A model generated the notes under the pieces. It was not told where the DNA came from and ran no database searches. It was given only the letters and a program-made list of their open reading frames with translations. The position numbers and the translations under genes were made by a program. From assembly GCF_004339675.1 (NCBI RefSeq), contig NZ_SLVM01000003.1, positions 62,001 through 126,000 of the forward strand: a stretch of 64,000 nucleotides of DNA. Reading direction: 5' to 3'. Positions 1 through 9,015 of the stretch are shown piece after piece. The first letter of the stretch is position 1. Each line of letters begins with the position of its first letter. Source of the DNA: Rhodovulum steppense. GTDB taxonomy: Bacteria > Pseudomonadota > Alphaproteobacteria > Rhodobacterales > Rhodobacteraceae.

Positions 1-884
1 GCGGGGTCGAGATGCTGGCCTGGGAAAGCTTCGGCGCGGGCTGGGTCACGGATGTCGTCAAGCAGCTGAAACTGGACGCCGTGGTGCGCGAGGCGCCCTA
101 TGGCGAGATCGTGGATTTCGCGCAGGTCGATTTCGACAAGGACGTGGTGTTCACCTGGAACGGCACCACCTCGGGCGTGCGCGTGCCGAATGGCGATGCG
201 ATCCCGGCCGACCGTCAGGGCCTGACGATCTGCGACGCGACCAGCGCGGCCTTTGCGATGGACCTGCCCTGGGACAAGCTGGATGTGACCACGTTCAGCT
301 GGCAGAAGGTGATGGGCGGCGAGGGTGCGCATGGCATGCTGATCCTGTCCCCGCGCGCGGTCGAGCGGCTGGAAAGCTACAAGCCCGCCTGGCCGCTGCC
401 GAAGATCTTTCGCATGACCAAGGGCGGCAAGCTGATCGAGGGCATTTTCGAGGGCGAGACGATCAACACGCCCTCGATGCTGGCGGTCGAGGATTACCTT
501 GTGGCGCTCGCCTGGGGCAAATCCATCGGCGGGCTGCCCGCGCTGATCGCGCGGTCGAACGCGAATTTCGCCGCCGTGCAATCCTTTGTCGACAGCAAGC
601 CCTGGATCGAGAATCTGGCGGTGGATCCGGCGACGCGGTCGAACACCAGCGTCTGCCTGAAATTCACCGACCCGCGCATCGCGGATGGCGCAGCCTTTGC
701 CAGGGCCATCGCCAAGCGGCTGGAAAAAGAGGGCGTCGCGCTGGATATCGGCGCCTATCGCGATGCGCCCGCGGGCCTGCGGATCTGGTGCGGCGCCACC
801 GTGGAAACGGCGGATGTCGCGGCCCTGATGCCCTGGATCGAATGGGCCTTCGAGGCCGAGATCGCCGCGCAGGCCGCCGCCTGA
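1..884 (+). CDS. serC: Phosphoserine aminotransferase, 5'-truncated by window edge
   Basis: PLP enzyme of serine synthesis that converts 3-phosphohydroxypyruvate and glutamate to phosphoserine. The reading frame is open from base 3; about 293 C-terminal residues are visible and roughly 90 are missing from the usual 385 or so. The motif [10 protein letters not shown] carries the PLP-binding lysine, and the flanking aromatic-rich sequence is typical of the alphaproteobacterial/Methanosarcina-type SerC. It lies 96 bases upstream of serA on the same strand, the next enzyme-coding gene of the pathway. Function is confident from the active-site motif and the serA neighbour; the true start lies outside the window. 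Confidence 0.92.
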   Translation, partial: GVEMLAWESFGAGWVTDVVKQLKLDAVVREAPYGEIVDFAQVDFDKDVVFTWNGTTSGVRVPNGDAIPADRQGLTICDATSAAFAMDLPWDKLDVTTFSWQKVMGGEGAHGMLILSPRAVERLESYKPAWPLPKIFRMTKGGKLIEGIFEGETINTPSMLAVEDYLVALAWGKSIGGLPALIARSNANFAAVQSFVDSKPWIENLAVDPATRSNTSVCLKFTDPRIADGAAFARAIAKRLEKEGVALDIGAYRDAPAGLRIWCGATVETADVAALMPWIEWAFEAEIAAQAAA

Positions 885-892
885 GCCGGGAC

Positions 893-947
893 GGTGGGTT
901 TCACCCACCCTACAGACCGCATTGAAGGGTGGGGGCACCCCCACCCT
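893..947. repeat. Two tandem GC-rich hairpins between serC and serA
   Basis: The first hairpin has 7-bp arms GGTGGGT/ACCCACC (893-899 and 903-909) with a 3-nt loop. The second has perfect 10-bp arms AGGGTGGGGG/CCCCCACCCT (926-935 and 938-947). Both share the core GGGTGGG. No T-run follows, so they do not look like an ordinary intrinsic terminator. They could be processing or attenuation hairpins, or copies of a REP-like repeat. Confidence 0.6.
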
Positions 948-980
948 CTTTCCCCAGACATTCTGCAAAGGACCACGAAA

Positions 981-2576
981 ATGGCTCCCAAGGTTCTCGT
1001 TTCCGACGCGCTGTCCGAAACCGCTGTCCAGATCTTCCGTGACCACGGGATCGAGGTCGATTTCCGCCCCGAACTGGGCAAGGACAAGGATGCGCTGATC
1101 GCGGCCATCGGCCAGTATGACGGGCTGGCCATCCGCTCGGCCACCAAGGTCACCGAAAAGGTGCTGGAGGCCGCCACCAACCTCAAGGTCATCGGCCGCG
1201 CCGGGATCGGGGTGGACAACGTGGACATCCACGCCGCCTCCAAGAAGGGCGTGATCGTGATGAACACGCCCTTCGGCAACTCGATCACCACGGCCGAGCA
1301 CGCGATTTCCATGATGATGGCGGTCGCCCGCCAGATCCCCGAGGCCAACGCCTCGACCCATGCGGGCAAGTGGGAAAAGTCCCGCTTCATGGGCGTGGAA
1401 CTGACCGCCAAGACGCTGGGCCTGATCGGCTGCGGCAATATCGGCTCGATCGTGGCCGACCGCGCCATCGGGCTGAAGATGAAGGTGCTGGCCTATGACC
1501 CGTTCCTGTCCGAGGAACGCGCCGACAAGCTGGGCGTGCACAAGGTCGAGCTGGACGAGTTGCTGCACCGGGCGGATTTCATCACGCTGCACGTTCCGAT
1601 GACCGAGAAGACGGCGAACATCCTGTCCCGCGAGAACCTGGCCAAGACCAAGAAGGGCGTGCGCATCGTCAACTGCGCCCGCGGCGGGCTGGTCGACGAG
1701 GCGGCGCTGGCCGAGATGCTAAAAACGGGCCATGTCGCGGGCGCGGCCTTCGACGTGTTCGCCGAGGAGCCGGCCAAGGAGAACGTGCTGTTCAACCTGC
1801 CCAACGTGGTCTGCACGCCGCATCTGGGCGCGTCCACGACCGAGGCGCAGGAAAACGTGGCGCTTCAGGTGGCCGAGCAGATGGCGGACTACCTGCTGAC
1901 GGGTGCGGTGACCAACGCGATCAACATGCCGTCCATCACCGCCGAGGAAGCCAAGGTGATGGGGCCGTGGATCGCGCTGGCGGGCCATCTGGGCAGCTTT
2001 GCCGGGCAGATGACCGACGAGCCGATCAAGGCGATCAACATCCTGCATGACGGTCTTGCTGCCGGGATGAATATCGAGGCCCTGAACTGCGCCGCCATCG
2101 CCGGTGTGCTGAAAGAGGCGAATCCCGCGATCAACATGGTCTCGGCCCCCATCGTCGCCAAGGAACGCGGCATCGCCATGTCCACCACGACGCAGGGCAA
2201 GTCGGGGGCCTTTGACGGTTACATCAAGCTGACCGTGGTGACCGAGAAGCGCGAACGCTCGATCGCGGGCACCGTGTTCTCGGATGGCAAGCCGCGCTTC
2301 ATCCAGATCAAGGGCATCAATATCGACGCCGAGATCGGCGAGCACATGCTTTACACCACCAACAAGGACGTGCCCGGCATCATCGGCGCGCTGGGGGCCA
2401 CGATGGGCGCCCATGGCGTGAACATCGCGAACTTTACCTTGGGCCGCACCGGGCCGGGCGAGAACGCCATCGCGATCCTATACCTCGACGATCCGATCCC
2501 GCAGGTGGTGATCGACGAGTTGAAGGCCACGGGCCTGTTCCAGCAGGTCCGCCCGCTGGAATTCGAGGTCGGCTGA
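981..2576 (+). CDS. serA: D-3-phosphoglycerate dehydrogenase
   Basis: First committed step of serine synthesis: oxidises 3-phosphoglycerate with NAD. The protein has 531 residues, the usual long form with an intervening domain and a C-terminal ACT domain. The Rossmann motif appears as GLIGCGNIGS, the catalytic region as NCARGGLVDE, and the His-containing VVCTPHLGAST lies near residue 290. The C-terminal 80 residues resemble the ACT serine-sensing domain. The start at 981 is chosen because MAPKVLVSD matches the family N-terminus and AAAGGA lies just upstream; the frame is open further upstream, but that stretch would be translated through the two hairpins. It follows serC and ends in a strong terminator. 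Confidence 0.97.
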   Translation: MAPKVLVSDALSETAVQIFRDHGIEVDFRPELGKDKDALIAAIGQYDGLAIRSATKVTEKVLEAATNLKVIGRAGIGVDNVDIHAASKKGVIVMNTPFGNSITTAEHAISMMMAVARQIPEANASTHAGKWEKSRFMGVELTAKTLGLIGCGNIGSIVADRAIGLKMKVLAYDPFLSEERADKLGVHKVELDELLHRADFITLHVPMTEKTANILSRENLAKTKKGVRIVNCARGGLVDEAALAEMLKTGHVAGAAFDVFAEEPAKENVLFNLPNVVCTPHLGASTTEAQENVALQVAEQMADYLLTGAVTNAINMPSITAEEAKVMGPWIALAGHLGSFAGQMTDEPIKAINILHDGLAAGMNIEALNCAAIAGVLKEANPAINMVSAPIVAKERGIAMSTTTQGKSGAFDGYIKLTVVTEKRERSIAGTVFSDGKPRFIQIKGINIDAEIGEHMLYTTNKDVPGIIGALGATMGAHGVNIANFTLGRTGPGENAIAILYLDDPIPQVVIDELKATGLFQQVRPLEFEVG

Positions 2577-2592
2577 CAGCGGCCGGTTTGAC

Positions 2593-2634
2593 AAAGGGGG
2601 CCCGTCGCGGGATATGCGACGGGCCCCTTTTCCC
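2593..2634 (+). terminator. Intrinsic terminator after serA
   Basis: Twelve-bp perfect stem GGGGCCCGTCGC/GCGACGGGCCCC (2597-2608 and 2616-2627), 7-nt loop, followed by TTTT and a pyrimidine-rich tail. It sits 20 bases after the serA stop and 18 bases before the next start codon. Confidence 0.9.
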
Positions 2635-2652
2635 TTTCCGGAAGGCCTCGAC

Positions 2653-3399
2653 ATGCTGCGCAGCTATGCCATCGGCGATATTCACGGCCAGCTTGTCCGG
2701 CTTGAGGCGGCCCATGCGCTGATCGCGGCGGACCGGGCGCGGGTGGGCGACAACGCGGCGCCGGTGGTGCATCTGGGCGATTATGTCGACCGCGGCCCCA
2801 ATTGCCGCGGCGTGCTGGAGCATCTGGTGCAGGGGCTTGCGGCGGGCGCGCCATGGATCCTGTTGCGGGGCAATCACGACCGCTTCATGCAGTATTTCCT
2901 GCGCCCCGGCTGTCCGCCCGAACCGGCGCGGCCCGATCTGGACTGGCTCTTGCCCAGCGTCGGCGGGCGCGAGACGCTGACCTCCTACGGGGTCGAGACG
3001 GGGATGCATCCCGACCGCGCCGCCCTGCACGCCGCGGCGGTGCGCGCGGTGCCCGACAGTCACAAGGCGCTGCTGGACTCGCTCTTGCCCTTCCATCGGC
3101 GGGGCGAGGTGTTCTTCTGCCATGCGGGCATCCGTCCCGGCGTGCCGCTTGAGGATCAGGTCGAGGACGATCTGATCTGGATCCGGGGCGAGTTCCTGGA
3201 CGACCCGCGCGACCATGGCGTTCTGGTCGTGCATGGCCATACCCCCGTCGACCGCGTCACGCATTACGGCAACCGCGTCGATCTGGATACCGGCGCGGGC
3301 TATGGCGGGCCGGTCTCGGCGGTGGTGATCGAGGGGCGTGAGGTCTTTCTGCTGACCCCCGAAGGCCGCGTGCCGGTCACGCCACGGGCCGGCCGGTGA
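2653..3399 (+). CDS. Calcineurin-like (PPP-family) metallophosphatase
   Basis: 248-residue phosphoesterase with the ordered metal-binding motifs GDIHG (8-12), GDYVDRG (42-48), GNHD (73-76), FCHAGIRPG and VVHGHTP. This is the PPP family of bacterial Ser/Thr phosphatases and ApaH-like dinucleotide hydrolases. Substrate cannot be assigned from sequence; a protein phosphatase or a diadenosine polyphosphatase is possible. The start at 2653 is preferred because an earlier in-frame ATG at 2614 lies inside the loop of the serA terminator, and GGAAGG lies 8 bases upstream of 2653. It overlaps the following DUF1643 gene by 4 bases. Confidence 0.85.
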   Translation: MLRSYAIGDIHGQLVRLEAAHALIAADRARVGDNAAPVVHLGDYVDRGPNCRGVLEHLVQGLAAGAPWILLRGNHDRFMQYFLRPGCPPEPARPDLDWLLPSVGGRETLTSYGVETGMHPDRAALHAAAVRAVPDSHKALLDSLLPFHRRGEVFFCHAGIRPGVPLEDQVEDDLIWIRGEFLDDPRDHGVLVVHGHTPVDRVTHYGNRVDLDTGAGYGGPVSAVVIEGREVFLLTPEGRVPVTPRAGR

Positions 3400-3902
3400 T
3401 AACCCGCACCCACCAGAAGGGCGATGCCGCCTCCGAGGCGGTCTATTCCCCCTGCGAGGCCTATCGCTACCTCCTGACCCGCATCTGGAATCCGGCCGGG
3501 CCGAGGGCGCTGTTCGTGATGCTGAACCCCTCGACCGCGACCGAGCTGCAGAACGATCCCACCGTGGAACGCTGCGAACGCCGCGCCCGCGCGCTGGGCT
3601 TCGGCGCGTTCCGGGTGACCAACATCTTTGCCTTCCGGGCCACCGACCCCAGGGTGATGCGCGCCGCCGCCGACCCCATCGGCCCGGCAAACGATGCCGC
3701 GATCCGCGACAGCGCGCCCTGGGCCGACCGGATCGTTTGCGCCTGGGGCGGTCATGGCGCACATCTGGACCGCGGCCGGGCGGTCGAGCGGTTGTTGCGC
3801 GCGACCGGGCGGCCGCTGTTCCATCTGGGGCTGACAAGGGACGGCCAGCCGAAACACCCGCTTTACATCGGGTATGCGCAGCAACCGGAGTTGTGGACGT
3901 GA
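3396..3902 (+). CDS. DUF1643 family protein
   Basis: 168-residue protein with the DUF1643 hallmarks: FVMLNPSTA near residues 40-50, then DPTVERCERRARALGFG, a TNIFAFRATDP segment and a conserved Trp/Gly-rich CAWGGHG. No biochemical function is established for this family. It starts with GTG overlapping the upstream phosphatase stop (GTGA), so the two are probably translationally coupled. No signal peptide or membrane segment is visible. Confidence 0.8.
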   Translation: MITRTHQKGDAASEAVYSPCEAYRYLLTRIWNPAGPRALFVMLNPSTATELQNDPTVERCERRARALGFGAFRVTNIFAFRATDPRVMRAAADPIGPANDAAIRDSAPWADRIVCAWGGHGAHLDRGRAVERLLRATGRPLFHLGLTRDGQPKHPLYIGYAQQPELWT

Positions 3903-3941
3903 CGGCGGCCCGGTCCTAGGCTGCGCCCGGGAGGGCGCGCC

Positions 3942-4841
3942 ATGACATCGGACCTGCCGGATTTCACATGCGAACGGATCGCCACCAACGGCATCACGCT
4001 GTCGGTGCATCGGGCGGGGCGGGGCGCGCCGCTGATCCTGCTGCATGGCTATCCGCAGAACCACATGTGCTGGCTGAACGTGGCGCCCGCGCTTGCCGAG
4101 CGGTTCCATGTGATCGTGCCCGACCTGCGCGGCTATGGCGACAGCGACGCGCCGCCAGATGACGTGGCCCACAATGTCTATTCCAAGCGCGAGATGGCGC
4201 GCGACATCACCGGGCTGATGGATGCGCTGGGGATCGGCCGGGCGCATCTGCTGGGCCATGACCGGGGTGCGCGGGTGGCCTATCGGCTGGCGCTGGACGC
4301 GCCGGAGCGGGTGGACCGGCTGGGGATCATAGAGATCGTGCCGACGGGCGATTTCTGGGCTGCGTGGAATGCCGATCTGGCGCTCAGGGCCTATCACTGG
4401 ACCTTCCTTGCCCAGCCCGCGCCCTGGCCCGAGCGGATGATCGGCGCCGATCCCGTGGGCTATGTCGAGCACACGCTGGCAAGCTGGACGCTGGCGAAAT
4501 CGCTGGCGGCGTTCCCGCCCGCCGCGCTGGCCGCCTATCGCAGACAGGCCGCCGACCCCGCCCGGATCGCCGCGATGTGCGCCGATTACCGCGCGGGTGC
4601 GACAACCGACCGTCGCATCGACGAAGCCGACCGAGCGGCGGGCGGACGCATCGCGGCGCCGGTGATGTTCCTCTGGGCCGAGACCGGCTTTCCCGCACGC
4701 ACCGGACGGCCTGCCGAGATCTGGCGCGCCTGGGCGGACGACGTGCGCGGCGCCGCCTGCCGGTCGGGGCATTTTGCAATGGAAGAGAACCCGAGCGCGG
4801 TTCTGGACAGCTTCCTGCCCTTCTTCGAGGGGCAGGTCTAA
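3942..4841 (+). CDS. Alpha/beta hydrolase, fluoroacetate-dehalogenase-like
   Basis: 299 residues. Residues seen: oxyanion HGYPQN (35-40), nucleophile motif GHDRGAR with Asp107 plus Arg108 and Arg111 (the carboxylate-binding arginines of fluoroacetate dehalogenases), the halide-pocket pair His152-Trp153 in YHWTFLAQPAP, a DYRAG tyrosine, and the catalytic base His277 in SGHFAMEENP. The position of the usual acidic triad member (D-I-I-P-T in Rhodopseudomonas FAcD) is Glu131 here (E-I-V-P-T). Nearly the whole haloacetate-dehalogenase set is retained, so dehalogenation is plausible, but related epoxide hydrolases share the fold and activity is not proven. It begins 39 bases after the DUF1643 gene. 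Confidence 0.8.
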   Translation: MTSDLPDFTCERIATNGITLSVHRAGRGAPLILLHGYPQNHMCWLNVAPALAERFHVIVPDLRGYGDSDAPPDDVAHNVYSKREMARDITGLMDALGIGRAHLLGHDRGARVAYRLALDAPERVDRLGIIEIVPTGDFWAAWNADLALRAYHWTFLAQPAPWPERMIGADPVGYVEHTLASWTLAKSLAAFPPAALAAYRRQAADPARIAAMCADYRAGATTDRRIDEADRAAGGRIAAPVMFLWAETGFPARTGRPAEIWRAWADDVRGAACRSGHFAMEENPSAVLDSFLPFFEGQV

Positions 4842-5096
4842 AACGGGACTGCCCCGGCAGCGGCATTAACCACTACACGCAAAAGTTGCGGGCCGTAAAA
4901 CCTTTAAACTTCAATCAGCTGAACATCATGTCGCGCGACGCAATGCAGCCGCAGGGCGAGAAGAGGCGGAAAATGGCTCCCGATCCGTTTACCAGTTAAC
5001 CGCCCTGCCTTATTCTCGCCCCTTTACCAAGAGTATTCTTGTTCCGAATGGCGCTCCGTACGGGCGGCAAGCGGGAAACTGCGAAGGGTTCGGGCC

Positions 5097-5669
5097 ATGA
5101 TTACTCTTGCAAGCCTTCTGGGTCTGATGATGGTCAGTTCCACCGTGGACTTCAGCGACGCGCTGGATCGCATCGGAGGTTCGGACGATGACGACGTACC
5201 GGGCGACGAGCCCGAGGACTACCGCGGGGAAACGCTCGCCTTCGGCTTTGGGCTTGATGATCTGCTTGCCCATGCGGTCTCGACGGACGCGTTTGCAGAA
5301 ACCGAGGTCGACCTTGCCCACTATCTCGCGAACGAGGCAGCATGCGACGCAATGGCAGAGGGCGCGCAAGCGGCCGACATGTCGGTCGGATCAAACCTCG
5401 ACGACTGGCTGGCAATGACCAGTGGCGCACCGACGCTGATCGACGACTACGACGAATTGGAGGACGCGCTGTTCGTCGTCTACGACGCCGAGACGCATCC
5501 CGATCCGGTGCTGTCGGTCGGCCCCTCGGACACCGGCGCGGAAGATGCGACGATCCTGCTGGACGGGATGCCGCTTGCCGTGGTCAGCGGTGGGGCCGGT
5601 CTGGACCTGTCGATGGTCAGCCTTGTGCCGACGGCGCAGTTCCCCGCCGCGCTGGCCGCTGGCGCCTGA
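5097..5669 (+). CDS. Hypothetical, extremely acidic protein
   Basis: 190 residues, not recognised. It has about 38 Asp/Glu but no lysine and only two arginines, with an acidic cluster GSDDDDVPGDEPED near residues 28-41. The first 15 residues are hydrophobic but no clear signal-peptide cleavage site is seen. The C-terminal part (ATILLDGMPLAVVSGGAGL) faintly resembles segments in rhodobacterial acidic calcium-binding or type-I-secreted proteins, though no RTX nonapeptides are present. It is preceded by 255 bases without a convincing gene (AT-richer than the neighbours) and is probably monocistronic. Codon use and length argue for a real gene. Confidence 0.65.
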   Translation: MITLASLLGLMMVSSTVDFSDALDRIGGSDDDDVPGDEPEDYRGETLAFGFGLDDLLAHAVSTDAFAETEVDLAHYLANEAACDAMAEGAQAADMSVGSNLDDWLAMTSGAPTLIDDYDELEDALFVVYDAETHPDPVLSVGPSDTGAEDATILLDGMPLAVVSGGAGLDLSMVSLVPTAQFPAALAAGA

Positions 5670-5742
5670 CGGCGACGGGCTTGGCGCTGGCCGCGGCCTT
5701 GGCTAGGCTGGCCCCATCCGCCGAAGCCGCCTGCGAGCCCCG

Positions 5743-6042
5743 ATGCCTGACCCGACCCCAGCGCCCCGCCCGGATACGGACCTTGCCAGCGAGGTGGCCG
5801 CCTTGCGGCACGAGGTGCGGGCCCTTAACGGCCAACGCTTCTTCGTGATCCACGGCTCGGTGCGCCGGATCCTGGCGGTGCAGTTCCTGCGCGGGCTTGC
5901 GATGGGCTTTGGCACGGTGGTCGGCGCGACCGCGCTGGTCTCGATCATCGCCTATTCGCTCAGCCAGATCGACTTCATCCCGGTCATTGGCGAATGGGCG
6001 GGCCAGATCGCCCGGGAAATCCAGGAAAGCGCCGCCCCCTGA
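5743..6042 (+). CDS. Small membrane protein, DUF5665-like
   Basis: 99 residues. A polar Pro-rich N-terminus is followed by a short helix (DLASEVAALRHEVRAL) and one strongly hydrophobic stretch near residues 48-75 (FLRGLAMGFGTVVGATALVSIIAY), then a short hydrophilic tail. This architecture matches the small DUF5665 family found in Rhodobacterales. Function unknown. It lies 73 bases after the acidic protein gene and 135 bases before rpsO, on the same strand. Confidence 0.65.
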   Translation: MPDPTPAPRPDTDLASEVAALRHEVRALNGQRFFVIHGSVRRILAVQFLRGLAMGFGTVVGATALVSIIAYSLSQIDFIPVIGEWAGQIAREIQESAAP

Positions 6043-6177
6043 CACCCGGCCCTTTACAAGGCGAGGGGGAATCCCCTATACGCCCGCATCCGTTCCGCCC
6101 GCCGGACGGATTTCTCCAAGGGCCCTGCTGGACGACATCCCGGCTTGTGCCGTCAATCCCTTGCATAGGAGGCCCCG

Positions 6178-6447
6178 ATGTCGATCACCGCCGAAGAAAA
6201 AACCCGTCTGGTCAAGGAATTCGCCACCAAGGAAGGCGACACCGGTTCGCCCGAAGTGCAGGTCGCGATCCTGACCAGCCGCATTGCCACGCTCACCGAG
6301 CATTTCAAGACCCACAAGAAGGACAACCACTCGCGTCGTGGCCTTCTGATGATGGTCGCCCAGCGCCGCAAGCTGCTGGACTATGTCAAGGGCAAGGACG
6401 AGGCCCGTTATCAGAACCTGATCCAGCGCCTCGGCATCCGCCGCTGA
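6178..6447 (+). CDS. rpsO: 30S ribosomal protein S15
   Basis: 89 residues, the canonical length. The S15 core is clear: [16 protein letters not shown], then [22 protein letters not shown] and RRKLLDYVK. An excellent Shine-Dalgarno AGGAGG lies at 6168-6173. It is followed by an intrinsic terminator and then pnp, the conserved rpsO-pnp arrangement. S15 binds the central domain of 16S rRNA in the small subunit. Confidence 0.99.
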   Translation: MSITAEEKTRLVKEFATKEGDTGSPEVQVAILTSRIATLTEHFKTHKKDNHSRRGLLMMVAQRRKLLDYVKGKDEARYQNLIQRLGIRR

Positions 6448-6470
6448 TCCGGCCCGGACCGCATCGACCG

Positions 6471-6502
6471 AAACGCCCGCCCAATCGGCGGGCGTTTTTC
6501 GT
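6471..6502 (+). terminator. Intrinsic terminator after rpsO
   Basis: Stem CGCCCGCC/GGCGGGCG (6474-6481 and 6487-6494) extended by AAA/TTT, 5-nt loop, then five T residues. It separates rpsO from the pnp leader. Confidence 0.9.
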
Positions 6503-6733
6503 TCCGACGGCGCGATTGCGGCAGGGCCATGCCGCGGGCGGGACCGGGCGAGCGAATCGTTAAGCTTTGAAAGCTTTCCAACAGGGTCAAAAACCTGTAT
6601 GGCCCGCGCTATCTGAGACGTTGCGCCCGGACCCCGGCGCTCGGGATGGTGGAAGGGGTCGGCGGCAATGGGGCCGCCATTTCAACGGGAGACCCGGGAT
6701 ACGCCCGGGAGCGCTCCCACACAGGATACGATG

Positions 6734-8872
6734 ATGTTCAACGTAACGACGAAAAGCATGCAGTGGGGGCAAGAGACCCTCACCCTCGAAACGGGCAAGG
6801 TTGCCCGTCAGGCCGACGGCTCGGTCATCGCCACTCTGGGCGAGACGAGCGTCATGGCCAACGTGACCTTCGCCAAGGCGGCGAAGCCGGGTCAGGATTT
6901 CTTTCCGCTGACCGTCCATTACCAGGAAAAATACTACGCGGCGGGCAAGGTGCCCGGCGGCTTCTTCAAGCGCGAGGCGCGTCCTTCGGAAAAGGAAACC
7001 CTGACCGCACGGCTGATCGACCGGCCGATCCGGCCGCTGTTCGCGCCGGGCTTCAAGAACGAAGTGCTGGTGATGTGCACGGTGCTGTCGCACGATCTGG
7101 TCAACGATCCCGACATCGTGGCGATGATCGCGACCTCGGCCGCGCTGACGATTTCGGGTGTGCCCTTCATGGGGCCGATCGCGGGCTGCCGGGTGGGTTT
7201 CGTGGATGGCGAATACATCCTGAACCCCGAAGTCGAGGACATGCAGAACCTGCGCAACAATCCCGACCAGCGGCTGGACCTCGTGGTGGTCGGCACCCGC
7301 GACGCGGTGATGATGGTCGAGTCCGAGGCCTATGAACTGACCGAGGCCGAGATGCTGGGCGCGGTGTCCTTCGCGCATGAGCAGATCAAGCCGGTGATCG
7401 ACCTGATCGTGAGCCTTGCCGAGGATGCCGCGAAAGAGCCTTTCGACTTCCAGCCGCCGGATTACTCGGCGCTTTACGAGGTCGTGAAGGGGCTGGGCGA
7501 AGACAAGATGCGTGCCGCCTATGCGATCACCGACAAGCAGGAGCGTGTCACCGCCCTTGCCGCCGCCAAGGCGGATATCAAGGCGGGCCTGAGCGAAGAG
7601 CAGCTTGAGGATCCCAATCTCGACGCGGCGATCAAGAAGCTGGAATCGGCGGTGCTGCGCGGCGACGTGGTGAAACACGGCCGCCGGATCGACGGCCGCG
7701 CGCTGGACAAGGTGCGCCCGATCGAATGCGAGGTGGGCCTTCTGCCCCGGACCCATGGCTCGGCGCTGTTCACCCGCGGCGAGACGCAGGGCCTGGTCGT
7801 GACCACGCTGGGCACGGGCGACGATGAACAGATCATCGACGCGCTGCACGGCAATTCGCGCTCGAACTTCCTGCTGCATTACAACTTCCCGCCCTATTCG
7901 GTGGGCGAGGCCGGGCGCGTCGGTCCCCCCGGACGGCGCGAGATCGGCCATGGCAAGCTGGCCTGGCGCGCGCTGCAGGCGGTGCTGCCGGCGCCGACCG
8001 ACTTCCCCTATACGATCCGCGTGGTCTCCGAGATCACCGAATCGAACGGTTCCTCATCGATGGCATCCGTCTGTGGCGGTTCGCTGTCGATGATGGATGC
8101 GGGCGTGCCGCTGAAGGCGCCGGTGGCGGGCGTGGCCATGGGCCTTGTGCTGGAGGAGGACGGGTCGTTCGCGATCCTGACCGACATTCTCGGCGACGAG
8201 GATCACCTAGGCGACATGGACTTCAAGGTCGCGGGCACCGAGAAGGGCATCACGTCCTTGCAGATGGACATCAAGGTGGCGGGCATCACGCCCGCGATCA
8301 TGGAAAAGGCGCTGGCCCAGGCGAAAGAGGGCCGGTTGCACATCCTTGGCGAGATGGCCAAGGCGCTGACTTCGGCTGGCGAATTCTCGGTGCATGCGCC
8401 GCGGATCGAGACGATGACCATCCCCACCGACAAGATCCGCGAAGTGATCGGCTCGGGCGGCAAGGTTATCCGCGAGATCGTCGAGGTCTCGGGTGCCAAG
8501 GTCGACATCAACGACGACGGCGTGATCAAGATCGCCTCGCCCAATGGCGAGGCCATCAAGAAGGCCTATGACATGATCTATTCGATCGTGGCCGAGCCGG
8601 AAGAGGGCAAGATCTACAAGGGCAAGGTCGTCAAGCTGGTCGATTTCGGCGCCTTCGTGAACTTCTTCGGCAAGCGCGACGGCCTGGTGCATGTCAGCCA
8701 GATCTGCGGCAAGCGGCTGAATCATCCTTCGGACGAGTTGAAGGAAGGTCAGGAAGTCTGGGTCAAGCTTCTGGGCTTCGACGATCGCGGCAAGGTGCGG
8801 CTGTCGATGCGGATGGTCGATCAGGCCACCGGCGAGGAGCTGAAAAAGGAACAGGAAGAAGTCAGCGAGTAA
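6734..8872 (+). CDS. pnp: Polyribonucleotide nucleotidyltransferase (PNPase)
   Basis: 712 residues. Phosphorolytic 3'-5' exoribonuclease of mRNA decay. Two RNase PH domains are seen (first in residues 1-220, second from about 310 to 540, with FTRGETQ and the [17 protein letters not shown] region), then a KH domain (near 555-615, [15 protein letters not shown]) and an S1 domain (near 622-690, [17 protein letters not shown]). The start at 6734 (MFNVTT) matches the family; AGGA lies 7 bases upstream, whereas the adjacent ATG at 6731 would have only 4. The 231-base leader after the rpsO terminator has a CCCGGG/CCCGGG hairpin near 6693-6709, a place where PNPase autoregulation could act (inference). 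Confidence 0.98.
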   Translation: MFNVTTKSMQWGQETLTLETGKVARQADGSVIATLGETSVMANVTFAKAAKPGQDFFPLTVHYQEKYYAAGKVPGGFFKREARPSEKETLTARLIDRPIRPLFAPGFKNEVLVMCTVLSHDLVNDPDIVAMIATSAALTISGVPFMGPIAGCRVGFVDGEYILNPEVEDMQNLRNNPDQRLDLVVVGTRDAVMMVESEAYELTEAEMLGAVSFAHEQIKPVIDLIVSLAEDAAKEPFDFQPPDYSALYEVVKGLGEDKMRAAYAITDKQERVTALAAAKADIKAGLSEEQLEDPNLDAAIKKLESAVLRGDVVKHGRRIDGRALDKVRPIECEVGLLPRTHGSALFTRGETQGLVVTTLGTGDDEQIIDALHGNSRSNFLLHYNFPPYSVGEAGRVGPPGRREIGHGKLAWRALQAVLPAPTDFPYTIRVVSEITESNGSSSMASVCGGSLSMMDAGVPLKAPVAGVAMGLVLEEDGSFAILTDILGDEDHLGDMDFKVAGTEKGITSLQMDIKVAGITPAIMEKALAQAKEGRLHILGEMAKALTSAGEFSVHAPRIETMTIPTDKIREVIGSGGKVIREIVEVSGAKVDINDDGVIKIASPNGEAIKKAYDMIYSIVAEPEEGKIYKGKVVKLVDFGAFVNFFGKRDGLVHVSQICGKRLNHPSDELKEGQEVWVKLLGFDDRGKVRLSMRMVDQATGEELKKEQEEVSE

Positions 8873-8894
8873 TCCGGCTTCCGGAATGTCATCG

Positions 8895-8922
8895 AAAGGC
8901 CCCGGTTTTCCGGGGCCTTTTT
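8895..8922 (+). terminator. Intrinsic terminator after pnp
   Basis: Stem GGCCCCGG/CCGGGGCC with TTTT loop, flanked by AAA on the left and a run of T on the right; 22 bases after the pnp stop. Confidence 0.92.
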
Positions 8923-9015
8923 CGTTGGTCCTGACGGTCGGCAGGGAATGGCCCTTGCCATCCGGCCGGGGGCCGGAGAAGGTCCGGAAAACACTAGGAC
9001 CAAAGGGGGGGAGAC

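Noticed and set aside
4928-4999. Short 23-codon frame in the spacer before the acidic protein gene
   Set aside because: No ribosome site and no recognisable features; likely chance.
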